From Psychrobacillus psychrodurans (GTDB lineage: Bacteria > Bacillota > Bacilli > Bacillales_A > Planococcaceae): a stretch of 64,000 nt of DNA. Location: the NCBI RefSeq assembly GCF_027563345.1, contig NZ_JAMKBK010000007.1; one strand, 5' to 3'. The position numbers were made by a program, and so were the translations under genes. Under the pieces are notes generated by a model. It was not told the origin of the DNA. It saw nothing but the letters and a program-made list of their open reading frames with translations, and did not search any database. This document shows, in pieces, positions 53,061 to 61,326 of the stretch (position 1 is its first letter; every line of letters begins with the position of its first letter).

Positions 53061-53827
53061 TTTTTTGGTCCTCCCGTTTTAACAGGTTCTGTTTTTGGTT
53101 TGTTCCAAGGTTTGTAAATGAATAAATTTTGAATGATTGAAATAATATTTCCAATAACCCAGTAAAGAGTCAAGGCAGCTGGTAATACGATACCAAATCC
53201 CATAATCATAAATGGCATAATATACATCATTAGTTTCATTTGAGGGTTATCCATAGCTGGACCTGTACGTAAAACAACTAATTGCATAAGACCAGCTAGA
53301 ATAGCTAGGAAAATACTAGGTTCTGCTAATGCAAACCCTATAAAATCTCCAAGATTAATTTCTGGTGTATTATTCATACGACTAATTGCATGATAGAAAC
53401 CGATTAATATAGGCATTTGAATGAATACGGGTAAACATCCAGCAGCAGGATTAATTCCTCTTTCTTTAAAGAGTGCCATCATTTCTTGCTGATACTTTTG
53501 TTGTGTGACAGCATCTTTTGAGCTATATTTTTCTTTTAACTTTGTTAATTCAGGTTGGACTTCTTGCATATTTTTAGAGCTTTTTGTTTGTTTAATCATT
53601 AATGGCAGCAATACTAAACGAATAATTATCGTTACCGCAATAATACCCAAACCATATGTCCCTAAGATTTCTTTAAAATAAGTTATAGACGATACTAATG
53701 GCCATACGATGTATTCATTCCAGAATCCTTCTGAATTATCATAGATTGGCTCATTAAATTCCGTACATCCTGCTAGTAAGGCAGTAGTTACTATTAATAA
53801 TAGTACAAGTGATAAACGTTTATTCAA
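53057..53827 (-). CDS. spoIIIJ: Membrane protein insertase SpoIIIJ (YidC/Oxa1 family)
   Basis: 256 residues with a lipoprotein signal (TTALLAGC, Cys21) and about five membrane segments with the YidC core (KMQ-like KNMQEVQPELTKLKEKY and GCLPVFIQMPILIGFYHAI). Inserts membrane proteins with or without SecYEG; the SpoIIIJ form is needed for forespore sigma-G activation. Same operon as rnpA and jag. Confidence 0.95.
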   Translation of the reverse strand: MNKRLSLVLLLIVTTALLAGCTEFNEPIYDNSEGFWNEYIVWPLVSSITYFKEILGTYGLGIIAVTIIIRLVLLPLMIKQTKSSKNMQEVQPELTKLKEKYSSKDAVTQQKYQQEMMALFKERGINPAAGCLPVFIQMPILIGFYHAISRMNNTPEINLGDFIGFALAEPSIFLAILAGLMQLVVLRTGPAMDNPQMKLMMYIMPFMIMGFGIVLPAALTLYWVIGNIISIIQNLFIYKPWNKPKTEPVKTGGPKK

Positions 53828-53892
53828 CCTTCTTCCCCCTAATAAGTCTTATATATCTCTTCTTATTATCTTACCATTTCTATAAAAAGTTA

Positions 53893-54240
53893 CTACAAAC
53901 TTTTCTTCTTTAATACTTTAGCTACTTTCAAAACATGTTCCATACTTTTTTTTGTTTCATGAAAGTCTAACTTGGCCGCCGGATTTCTGGCGATAATAAT
54001 ATAGTCCATGTTTGGAAAAACTTGATCATGTATTTCAAGGAAGGTTTGTCTAATATATCGCTTAATACGATTACGGACTACTGCATTTCCTACTTTTTTA
54101 CTGACAGATAATCCAACCCGATAATAATCTTCTTCTTTATTTAAGCAGTACACTACAAATTGTCTATTCGCGAAGGATTTACCCTTTTTAAAAATTGTTT
54201 GGAACTCTGCATTCTTTTTAATACGTTGTTTCTTATTCAT
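53893..54240 (-). CDS. rnpA: Ribonuclease P protein component
   Basis: 115 residues with the RNR motif in VGNAVVRNRIKRYIRQTF and the basic N-terminus MNKKQRIKKNAEFQTIFKKG. Binds the RNase P RNA to mature tRNA 5' ends. Second gene of the rpmH operon, 63 bases after rpmH. Confidence 0.96.
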   Translation of the reverse strand: MNKKQRIKKNAEFQTIFKKGKSFANRQFVVYCLNKEEDYYRVGLSVSKKVGNAVVRNRIKRYIRQTFLEIHDQVFPNMDYIIIARNPAAKLDFHETKKSMEHVLKVAKVLKKKSL

Positions 54241-54303
54241 CTACTCACCAGCTCCAACTAATCGTTTTAAAAGAAAAAAAGACCACTGAAATGGTCAGTG
54301 GAC

Positions 54304-54438
54304 TTATGCTGATAATACTTTTCTTCCTTTAGCACGACGGGCTGCTATTACGCGACGGCCGTTTTTTGTACTCATACGTGCGCGGAAACCGTGATTTTTG
54401 GCACGTTTACGTGTATTTGGTTGGAATGTACGTTTCAT
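54304..54438 (-). CDS. rpmH: 50S ribosomal protein L34
   Basis: 44 residues, too short for the usual length cutoff. Reads MKRTFQPNTRKRAKNHGFRA then MSTKNGRRVIAARRAKGRKV, the near-invariant L34 sequence. A ribosome site AGGAGGTG precedes it. Start of the rpmH-rnpA-spoIIIJ-jag operon beside oriC. Confidence 0.98.
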   Translation of the reverse strand: MKRTFQPNTRKRAKNHGFRARMSTKNGRRVIAARRAKGRKVLSA

Positions 54439-54492
54439 CTATATGACACCTCCTGAGTGATCATCTTCAATCTTCTTAAGACAGTCTCCGAT

Positions 54493-54522
54493 ATTATATA
54501 TAACTTATAGTGGTTTTGTCAA
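54493..54522 (-). promoter_or_regulatory. Strong sigma-A promoter of rpmH
   Basis: Perfect TTGACA and TATAAT hexamers with 18 bases between, about 55 bases before the start codon. Confidence 0.9.
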
Positions 54523-54562
54523 TGACTTTCATTAACTCTCTTATCTATTTAGTAACAAGCAG

Positions 54563-54857
54563 TTATCCACAATTAGAAGAGAATCTATTTTTTGTCTTGT
54601 GCATAGAAAAATCTCACTAAAAATTATCCACAACACTTATGAACATATTTTTCACATATTATTCTACTGTGGACAACTTGAATTGTTAATAATTAAATAA
54701 TTGTGGATAACTCTTAAATTTCTTGTAATCTCAATGATTTTTTGTTACGATATTTGTGTTTTACTTTTTCAAAAATATTTCACCCTTTTTCTTTATCCAC
54801 AGTTGTTAGTAATCTGTGGATAAGTTTATTCCCATAACTTTATAAAGTTTATCCACA
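54563..54857. promoter_or_regulatory. oriC, upstream DnaA-box region
   Basis: Seven-odd DnaA boxes between rpmH and dnaA: TTATCCACA at 54563, 54624, 54793 and 54849 and TGTGGATAA at 54702 and 54815, with near matches at 54635 and 54669. These correspond to the incA/incB part of a bipartite Bacillus-type origin. They also surround the dnaA promoter, so DnaA should repress its own gene. Confidence 0.92.
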
Positions 54858-54956
54858 ATCGGTGGATTTGTGTATATGTCGAATTTTGTTATACATATTT
54901 AAATTTTTGAGAAAAGAGATTTAACTATCAAATCTATAGTAAAGGAGACTAGATAA

Positions 54957-56300
54957 TTGGAACATTTAGAAGAACTTTGGGCTAAAGTTCTCTCTGAAGT
55001 AGAAAAGAAAACATCTAAACCGAGTTTTGAAACTTGGCTGAAGTCGACCAAACTACTTTCATATCAAGGAGAAACTGTAACGATAGCTGCACCCAATTCC
55101 TTTGCTAGGGATTGGTTAGAAAATCATTATGTCCATTTAATAGCTGGTATATTAACTGAGTTAACTGGTAATGAATTACTTATATCATTTGTCGTACCAA
55201 AAAATCAGGATATGGATGATTTCGACATTCCTAAACCAAAAATCCCTCCAAATAACGGAGATCAACCAGATTTTTCACCAGGAATGCTAAATTCTAAAAA
55301 TACATTCGATACATTTGTCATTGGATCTGGTAACCGTTTCGCGCATGCAGCATCTTTAGCTGTAGCCGAAGCACCTGCTAAAGCGTACAATCCACTTTTC
55401 ATATATGGAGGAGTTGGACTAGGAAAAACCCACTTAATGCATGCGATTGGTCATTATGTTCAAGAACACAATCCAAATGCAAAAGTGGTTTATTTATCTT
55501 CTGAAAAGTTTACAAATGAATTTATAAACTCCATTCGAGATAATAAAGCGGTCAATTTCCGTAATAAATATAGAAATGTAGATGTTCTACTAATAGATGA
55601 TATTCAGTTCCTTGCAGGAAAAGAATCAACTCAAGAAGAATTTTTCCATACTTTTAATGCCTTGCATGAAGAATCCAAGCAAATTGTCATTTCAAGTGAT
55701 CGTCCACCAAAGGAAATTCCTACTTTAGAAGATCGTTTACGCTCTCGCTTTGAATGGGGATTAATAACAGATATTGCACCACCAGATTTAGAAACTCGTA
55801 TTGCTATTTTACGCAAAAAAGCTCGTGCTGATGGATTAGATATATCAGATGATGTAATGGCATATATAGCAAATCAAATAGATTCCAATATACGTGAACT
55901 AGAAGGTGCTCTCATTCGAGTAGTAGCCTATTCTTCTCTTATAAATAAGGATATTAATATCGATTTAGCAGCGGAAGCGCTTAAAGATATCCTGCCAAAT
56001 GCTCGTCCAAGAATTATTACTATTTTAGATATCCAAAAAGTTGTCGGAGAGCATTTTCGCATTAGATTGGAAGACTTTATTGCTAAAAAGCGCACAAAGT
56101 CAATTGCATTTCCAAGACAAGTTGCAATGTATCTTTCAAGGGAGTTAACTGATTTTTCATTGCCTAAAATAGGGGAAGAATTTGGGGGACGTGATCATAC
56201 AACAGTTATTCATGCTCACGAAAAAATCTCCAAAATGTTAAAAGATGATACAAATCTTCAAGATGATTTAAAACAAATTAAATCTATTCTTGGAAGATAA
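54957..56300 (+). CDS. dnaA: Chromosomal replication initiator DnaA
   Basis: 447 residues (446 in B. subtilis) from a TTG start whose product MEHLEELWAKVLSEVEKKTS aligns with the known DnaA N-terminus; AAAGGAG lies 9 bases upstream. Domain I to about 85, linker, AAA+ domain with Walker A GGVGLGKTH and Walker B LLIDDIQF, and C-terminal helix-turn-helix with GGRDHTTVIHAHEKI that reads DnaA boxes. Confidence 0.98.
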   Translation: MEHLEELWAKVLSEVEKKTSKPSFETWLKSTKLLSYQGETVTIAAPNSFARDWLENHYVHLIAGILTELTGNELLISFVVPKNQDMDDFDIPKPKIPPNNGDQPDFSPGMLNSKNTFDTFVIGSGNRFAHAASLAVAEAPAKAYNPLFIYGGVGLGKTHLMHAIGHYVQEHNPNAKVVYLSSEKFTNEFINSIRDNKAVNFRNKYRNVDVLLIDDIQFLAGKESTQEEFFHTFNALHEESKQIVISSDRPPKEIPTLEDRLRSRFEWGLITDIAPPDLETRIAILRKKARADGLDISDDVMAYIANQIDSNIRELEGALIRVVAYSSLINKDINIDLAAEALKDILPNARPRIITILDIQKVVGEHFRIRLEDFIAKKRTKSIAFPRQVAMYLSRELTDFSLPKIGEEFGGRDHTTVIHAHEKISKMLKDDTNLQDDLKQIKSILGR

Positions 56301-56309
56301 AAAAGAGTT

Positions 56310-56470
56310 TGTGGATAAACGCATAGTTTACTAGATTACTTAAACACAACTTATACACATGTGGACAAGTAACGCAGAGTAAGTAAAACAAGGCTTATCA
56401 ACATATCCACAAGCCCTAGTACTATATCTATTATTCTTTTAAATAAATAATAATTATATAAGTGAGGTAT
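56310..56470. promoter_or_regulatory. oriC, downstream region with unwinding element and DnaA-trios
   Basis: DnaA boxes TGTGGATAA (56310), TTATACACA (56351) and near matches at 56360, 56395 and 56403. The last one is followed by AGCCC, then the triplet series TAG-TAC-TAT-ATC-TAT-TAT, then about 40 bases almost free of G and C up to dnaN. This is the layout of the Bacillus basal unwinding system. Confidence 0.88.
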
Positions 56471-56474
56471 AAGA

Positions 56475-57611
56475 ATGAAATTTGAAGTAATGAGAGATAG
56501 TTTATTAGAGGGATTAAGTGATGTTATAAAAGCGGTAAGTTCCAAAACAACAGTTCCAATCCTCACTGGATTGAAACTAGAAGTAACTAATAAAGGACTT
56601 TATATTACTGGTAGTGATTCAGATATTACAATTCAAACTTTTATACCTGTTGAAAAAAATGGAGAACAAGTTATCAGTATCACAGAACCAGGTTCTATCG
56701 TTTTACAAGCAAGAGTATTCAATGAAATTGTACGTAAGTTACCAACAAATGATGTAGAAATAGAAGTAACAAACCAATTTCAAACTCATATTAGATCAGG
56801 AAAATCTGAATTTAATCTAATCGGATTGGATGCATCTGAATATCCATTACTACCTGAAATTGAAGAAGAAAGACAATTCTTTATACCATCTGATTTGCTT
56901 AAATCTATTATTAAAGAAACTGTATTTGCGGTATCTACTTCTGAAAGCCGTCCTGTTTTAACAGGTGTCAATTGGCAGGTCAAGGAAGGGGAACTTCACT
57001 GTGTAGCTACTGATAGTCATCGATTAGCTAAAAGAAAGACTGGTATTAAAGATTTGCCAAATGAGGAATACAGTATAGTAATTCCGGGGAAAAGTTTAAA
57101 TGAATTAAATAAAATTTTAGAGGAAACATCATCGGAAGTAGCAATTGTGATGACACAACAACAAATTCTATTTAAAACCGGTGATGTCCTATTTTATTCT
57201 CGATTACTAGAGGGGAATTATCCCGATACTTCCAGATTAATCCCAAGTGAGAGTAAAACAACTATATTGGTAAACAGTAAATCTTTATTGCAAGCAATTG
57301 ATAGAGCTTCTTTACTTGCACGTGAAGAACGTAATAACGTAGTTCGCTTTTCCACTTTAGGAAATGGACTTATAGAAGTATCTTCTAACTCTCCCGAAAT
57401 AGGTAATGTAGAAGAACAGATTCAGGCAGAAGAAATAGATGGTGAAGAGTTAAAAATTTCATTTAGTGCAAAATATATGATGGACGCTTTAAAAGCTATT
57501 GATGGGCAAGATGTAAAGATTTTATTCACAGGGGCTATGAGACCTTTTATATTAAAATCTGTGCATGACGATTCAATACTACAGCTGATTTTGCCAGTAA
57601 GAACTTATTAA
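56475..57611 (+). CDS. dnaN: DNA polymerase III beta subunit (sliding clamp)
   Basis: 378 residues, same length as B. subtilis DnaN, three clamp domains; begins MKFEVMRDSLLEGLSDVIKA and ends ILQLILPVRTY. Dimeric ring that holds the polymerase and many partners on DNA. AGTGAGGT serves as ribosome site. Confidence 0.98.
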   Translation: MKFEVMRDSLLEGLSDVIKAVSSKTTVPILTGLKLEVTNKGLYITGSDSDITIQTFIPVEKNGEQVISITEPGSIVLQARVFNEIVRKLPTNDVEIEVTNQFQTHIRSGKSEFNLIGLDASEYPLLPEIEEERQFFIPSDLLKSIIKETVFAVSTSESRPVLTGVNWQVKEGELHCVATDSHRLAKRKTGIKDLPNEEYSIVIPGKSLNELNKILEETSSEVAIVMTQQQILFKTGDVLFYSRLLEGNYPDTSRLIPSESKTTILVNSKSLLQAIDRASLLAREERNNVVRFSTLGNGLIEVSSNSPEIGNVEEQIQAEEIDGEELKISFSAKYMMDALKAIDGQDVKILFTGAMRPFILKSVHDDSILQLILPVRTY

Positions 57612-57617
57612 TATTTC

Positions 57618-57650
57618 AAAAGATAGTCACGTTGTGGCTATCTTTTTTTG
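57618..57650 (+). terminator. Terminator of dnaN
   Basis: AAAGATAGTCAC and GTGGCTATCTTT pair with one mismatch around GTT, then seven T. Confidence 0.88.
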
Positions 57651-57933
57651 TTGTCGTTGATTTCCTTTTCGTGAAACTGTCACCTTATCGTGTGGTATCC
57701 TCGTTAACTAGGTTATTTGTCAAAGCAATCCTGTTTTTATTAGGAATAAAAACAACTAATATTTACTTCGTATATGTCAATTTTTTGTTCCATTCACCCG
57801 AATCAGCCAAAAATTGTAGTATAAAGCCACAGGAAGCTTTTCTAGGCATAACTAGCCACTTCTACTTTTCTTTGCTTATTTCGTAATTTAAGGTAAAATA
57901 AAGGGATAATGATTAGGAGAAGAGGTTGAGTTA

Positions 57934-58164
57934 TTGTTGGAAGAAATTCGATTTGACTCAGAATTTATCACACTTGGGCAATTGTTAAAAATGACAGATG
58001 CGATTAGCTCCGGTGGAATGGCCAAATGGTTTTTAAGTGAGCATGAGGTATATGTTAACGGAGAAGTGGATCAAAGACGAGGTCGTAAATTACGTCACGG
58101 CGATATAGTGAACATACCAGGAGTAGGAAGATTTCAATTGGTTGGACCTGAGAACGGGGATTAA
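57934..58164 (+). CDS. yaaA: S4-domain protein YaaA (RlbA)
   Basis: 76 residues from a TTG start after AGGAGAAGAGG. S4 RNA-binding core ITLGQLLKMTDAISSGGMAK and the conserved GRKLRHGD. It lies between dnaN and recF as in all Bacillales and has been connected to ribosome assembly. Ends one base before the recF start. Confidence 0.93.
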   Translation: MLEEIRFDSEFITLGQLLKMTDAISSGGMAKWFLSEHEVYVNGEVDQRRGRKLRHGDIVNIPGVGRFQLVGPENGD

Positions 58165-58165
58165 T

Positions 58166-59281
58166 ATGTATATTGAACGATTAGAGTTAAAAGATTTCCG
58201 TAATTACGATTCAATTGAAATGAACTTTTCCTCTAAGATTAATGTGTTGATAGGTGAAAATGCACAAGGTAAAACAAATTTAATGGAATCTCTCTATGTA
58301 TTATCCATGGCAAAGTCTCATAGAACTTCTAACGATAAAGAATTGATACGTTGGGAAGCAGACTATGGTAAAATAAAAGGGGATATTCAAAAAAAGTACG
58401 GGCATTTACCATTGGAATTAATTCTTTCAAAAAAAGGAAAAAAAGCCAAGGTAAACCATCTGGAACAAACGCGATTAAGTGATTATATCGGTCAGCTTAA
58501 TGTAGTGATGTTTGCACCTGAAGATTTATATTTAGTAAAAGGAAGTCCACAAGTGAGAAGACGATTTCTCGATATGGAAATCGGTCAAATTTCCCCTATC
58601 TATTTACATGATTTACTTCATTTCCAAAAAATAATGAAGCAGCGGAATCATATTTTAAAACAACATCAAGGTAAGCCTATGTTAAATGATGTGATGTTCG
58701 ATGTTTATACAGAACAATATATAGATGCAGCCGTAAAAGTAATTCAAAAGAGATTTCATTTTATGCAATTGTTACAACAATGGGCGGAACCAATTCACTA
58801 TGGGATTTCTAGAGGCTTAGAGAAATTGAGAATTTCTTATAATTCTTCAACTGGAATTCAACCAGAGTGGACAGCAAATGAAATGAAAAATCACCTAGAA
58901 AAAAAAATAACAGATAGTCAGAGTAGGGAACTCTATCGTGGAGTATCCTTAATCGGTCCTCATCGTGATGATTTACAATTTTTTGTAAATGATTACGATG
59001 TACAAACTTATGGATCTCAAGGACAGCAACGTACAACAGCATTGTCTTTGAAACTCGCAGAAATTGAATTAATAAAACAGGAGGTTGGTGAATCTCCTGT
59101 TTTATTACTGGATGACGTTTTATCCGAACTAGATGACTATAGACAATCTCACTTGTTGAACACCATTCAAGGAGATGTCCAAACATTTGTAACGACTACA
59201 AGTGTTGAAGGAATTGCACATGAAACTATCCAACAGGCAGAATTGTTTCATGTGGAACAAGGGGCAATAGTAGATCAATAA
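58166..59281 (+). CDS. recF: DNA repair and recombination protein RecF
   Basis: 371 residues from the ATG one base after the yaaA stop (B. subtilis 370). Walker A GENAQGKTNLMES, signature region GSQGQQRT and Walker B VLLLDDVLSELD. SMC-like ATPase that helps load RecA at gaps. The start eight codons upstream would overlap yaaA and adds no homology. Confidence 0.96.
   Translation: MYIERLELKDFRNYDSIEMNFSSKINVLIGENAQGKTNLMESLYVLSMAKSHRTSNDKELIRWEADYGKIKGDIQKKYGHLPLELILSKKGKKAKVNHLEQTRLSDYIGQLNVVMFAPEDLYLVKGSPQVRRRFLDMEIGQISPIYLHDLLHFQKIMKQRNHILKQHQGKPMLNDVMFDVYTEQYIDAAVKVIQKRFHFMQLLQQWAEPIHYGISRGLEKLRISYNSSTGIQPEWTANEMKNHLEKKITDSQSRELYRGVSLIGPHRDDLQFFVNDYDVQTYGSQGQQRTTALSLKLAEIELIKQEVGESPVLLLDDVLSELDDYRQSHLLNTIQGDVQTFVTTTSVEGIAHETIQQAELFHVEQGAIVDQ
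59244..59259. promoter_or_regulatory. Degenerate parS-like sequence in the end of recF
   Basis: TGTTTCATGTGGAACA has one mismatch to parS, in the central CACGTG core, so binding is likely weakened. Confidence 0.4.
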
Positions 59282-59375
59282 AAGTATGTAACGAACGCAA
59301 ATGTTCAAACAAATTAAGTTTTTAATTGAACCACCATAATTTGAAGGAATGAAAGAGTGGGTGAGCAAGTTGGCA

Positions 59376-61298
59376 ATGGAAGAAAAAGACATAAATCAAT
59401 CTTATGATGCTGATCAGATACAAGTATTAGAAGGGTTAGAAGCTGTCCGAAAGCGTCCAGGAATGTATATTGGTACGACAAGTTCAAAAGGGCTTCACCA
59501 TCTTGTTTGGGAAATCGTTGATAACAGTATTGATGAAGCACTAGCAGGACACTGTGATCATATTATTGTTACAATTGAAAAAGATAATTGGATCCGAGTA
59601 GAAGACAACGGTCGTGGTATACCAGTTGATACACAAGAAAAAATGGGTAAGCCAGCAGTAGAGGTAATCATGACTGTTCTACATGCAGGTGGTAAATTCG
59701 GAGGCGGAGGATATAAAGTATCCGGAGGACTACATGGTGTAGGTGCTTCAGTAGTAAACGCCCTATCCGAATATACAGAAGTATATGTTAAACGTGATGA
59801 AAAAATTCATCAAATTAAATTTGAGCGCGGGGCAGTATCTTCTCCTTTAGAAGTTATTGGAGAAACGGATGTTACTGGAACAACTACTAGATTTAAAGCA
59901 GATGCTGAGATATTTACGGAAACTACTGTCTACGAGTACGAGATTCTTGAACATCGTGTACGTGAACTCGCTTATTTAAACCGTGGATTATCAATAACGA
60001 TTGCAGATGAAAGAGAAGGAAAAGAAAAAACGGTTAAATATTACTACGAGGGTGGTATTAAGTCATACGTAGAAGATTTAAACGAATCCAAAGAGCCTAT
60101 AACAGAAGAAGCAATATTTGTTGAAGGTGAAAAGGATGGAATTTCAATAGAAATTGCCATGCAATATAATTCTGGTTACTCTTCAAATATTTTATCTTTT
60201 GCTAATAATATTAGTACGTACGAAGGTGGAACTCATGAATCTGGTTTTAAAACAGCATTAACGCGTATCATCAACGACTATGCAAGAAAAAATGGTTTGT
60301 TAAAAGAGGCAGATACTAATTTATCCGGTGATGATGTACGGGAAGGTTTAACTGCAATTGTTTCCATAAAACATCCAGATCCTCAATTTGAAGGACAAAC
60401 AAAAACAAAATTAGGTAACTCCGAAGTTAGTCCTATTACTAATAGTCTGTTTGCTGAAGGATTTGATCGATTTTTATTAGAAAATCCTCAAGTTTCTAGA
60501 AAGATAGTGGAGAAAGGCTTGATGGCTGCGAGAGCTCGCGTAGCTGCTAAAAAAGCACGAGAATTTACACGTCGTAAATCAGCATTAGAGGTTTCTAGTC
60601 TACCTGGTAAATTAGCAGATTGCTCTTCTCGTGTTCCAGCAGAAAGTGAACTTTATATCGTAGAGGGTGATTCTGCAGGAGGTTCTGCTAAATCAGGTCG
60701 TGATCGTCATTTTCAAGCAATCCTTCCTTTACGTGGTAAAATTTTGAACGTAGAAAAAGCCCGTTTGGATCGAATTTTAGGAAATGCAGAGATTCGTGCT
60801 ATGATTACAGCACTTGGAACAGGTATTGGTGAAGAGTTTACTTTAGAAAAAGCGCGTTATCATAAAATTATTATTATGACAGATGCTGATGTTGATGGAG
60901 CTCATATCCGAACATTGCTACTTACATTTTTCTTCCGCTTTATGAGACCTTTAATTGAAGCAGGTTATGTATATGCTGCTCAGCCACCTTTGTATCAAGT
61001 AAAACAAGGGAAGCATATCGAGTATTGTTATAATGATGAACAGTTAAAAGAAATTTTAGATCGATTACCGAAAACTTCAAAACCTAATATTCAACGTTAT
61101 AAAGGTTTAGGAGAAATGGATGCGGATCAACTTTGGGATACGACAATGGATCCAGAAGTACGTACATTACTACAAGTTAACTTAGATAATGCGATGGAAG
61201 CAGATAAAATCTTTGAACAATTAATGGGTGAGGAAGTAGAACCAAGACGCCTATTTATCGAAGAAAATGCTGTATACGTGAAAAATTTAGATATATAA
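59376..61298 (+). CDS. gyrB: DNA gyrase subunit B
   Basis: 640 residues from ATG (MEEKDINQSYDADQIQVLEG); a TTG two codons and an ATG nine codons upstream are alternatives, and the site GGTGAG favours the TTG or this ATG. GHKL ATPase (YIGTTSSKGLHHLVWEIVDN), and the TOPRIM part with EGDSAGGSAKSGRDR and DADVDGAHIR. Introduces negative supercoils with GyrA. The recF-gyrB gap is only 94 bases, so remB, found here in B. subtilis, is absent. Confidence 0.97.
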   Translation: MEEKDINQSYDADQIQVLEGLEAVRKRPGMYIGTTSSKGLHHLVWEIVDNSIDEALAGHCDHIIVTIEKDNWIRVEDNGRGIPVDTQEKMGKPAVEVIMTVLHAGGKFGGGGYKVSGGLHGVGASVVNALSEYTEVYVKRDEKIHQIKFERGAVSSPLEVIGETDVTGTTTRFKADAEIFTETTVYEYEILEHRVRELAYLNRGLSITIADEREGKEKTVKYYYEGGIKSYVEDLNESKEPITEEAIFVEGEKDGISIEIAMQYNSGYSSNILSFANNISTYEGGTHESGFKTALTRIINDYARKNGLLKEADTNLSGDDVREGLTAIVSIKHPDPQFEGQTKTKLGNSEVSPITNSLFAEGFDRFLLENPQVSRKIVEKGLMAARARVAAKKAREFTRRKSALEVSSLPGKLADCSSRVPAESELYIVEGDSAGGSAKSGRDRHFQAILPLRGKILNVEKARLDRILGNAEIRAMITALGTGIGEEFTLEKARYHKIIIMTDADVDGAHIRTLLLTFFFRFMRPLIEAGYVYAAQPPLYQVKQGKHIEYCYNDEQLKEILDRLPKTSKPNIQRYKGLGEMDADQLWDTTMDPEVRTLLQVNLDNAMEADKIFEQLMGEEVEPRRLFIEENAVYVKNLDI

Positions 61299-61326
61299 GA
61301 AAGTGTGTGACTGGAGGTCTTTTAGG

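Noticed and set aside
57632..57886. 84-codon frame between dnaN and yaaA
   Set aside because: It starts inside the dnaN terminator, lacks a ribosome site and has no protein-like pattern; the interval seems empty apart from the yaaA promoter.
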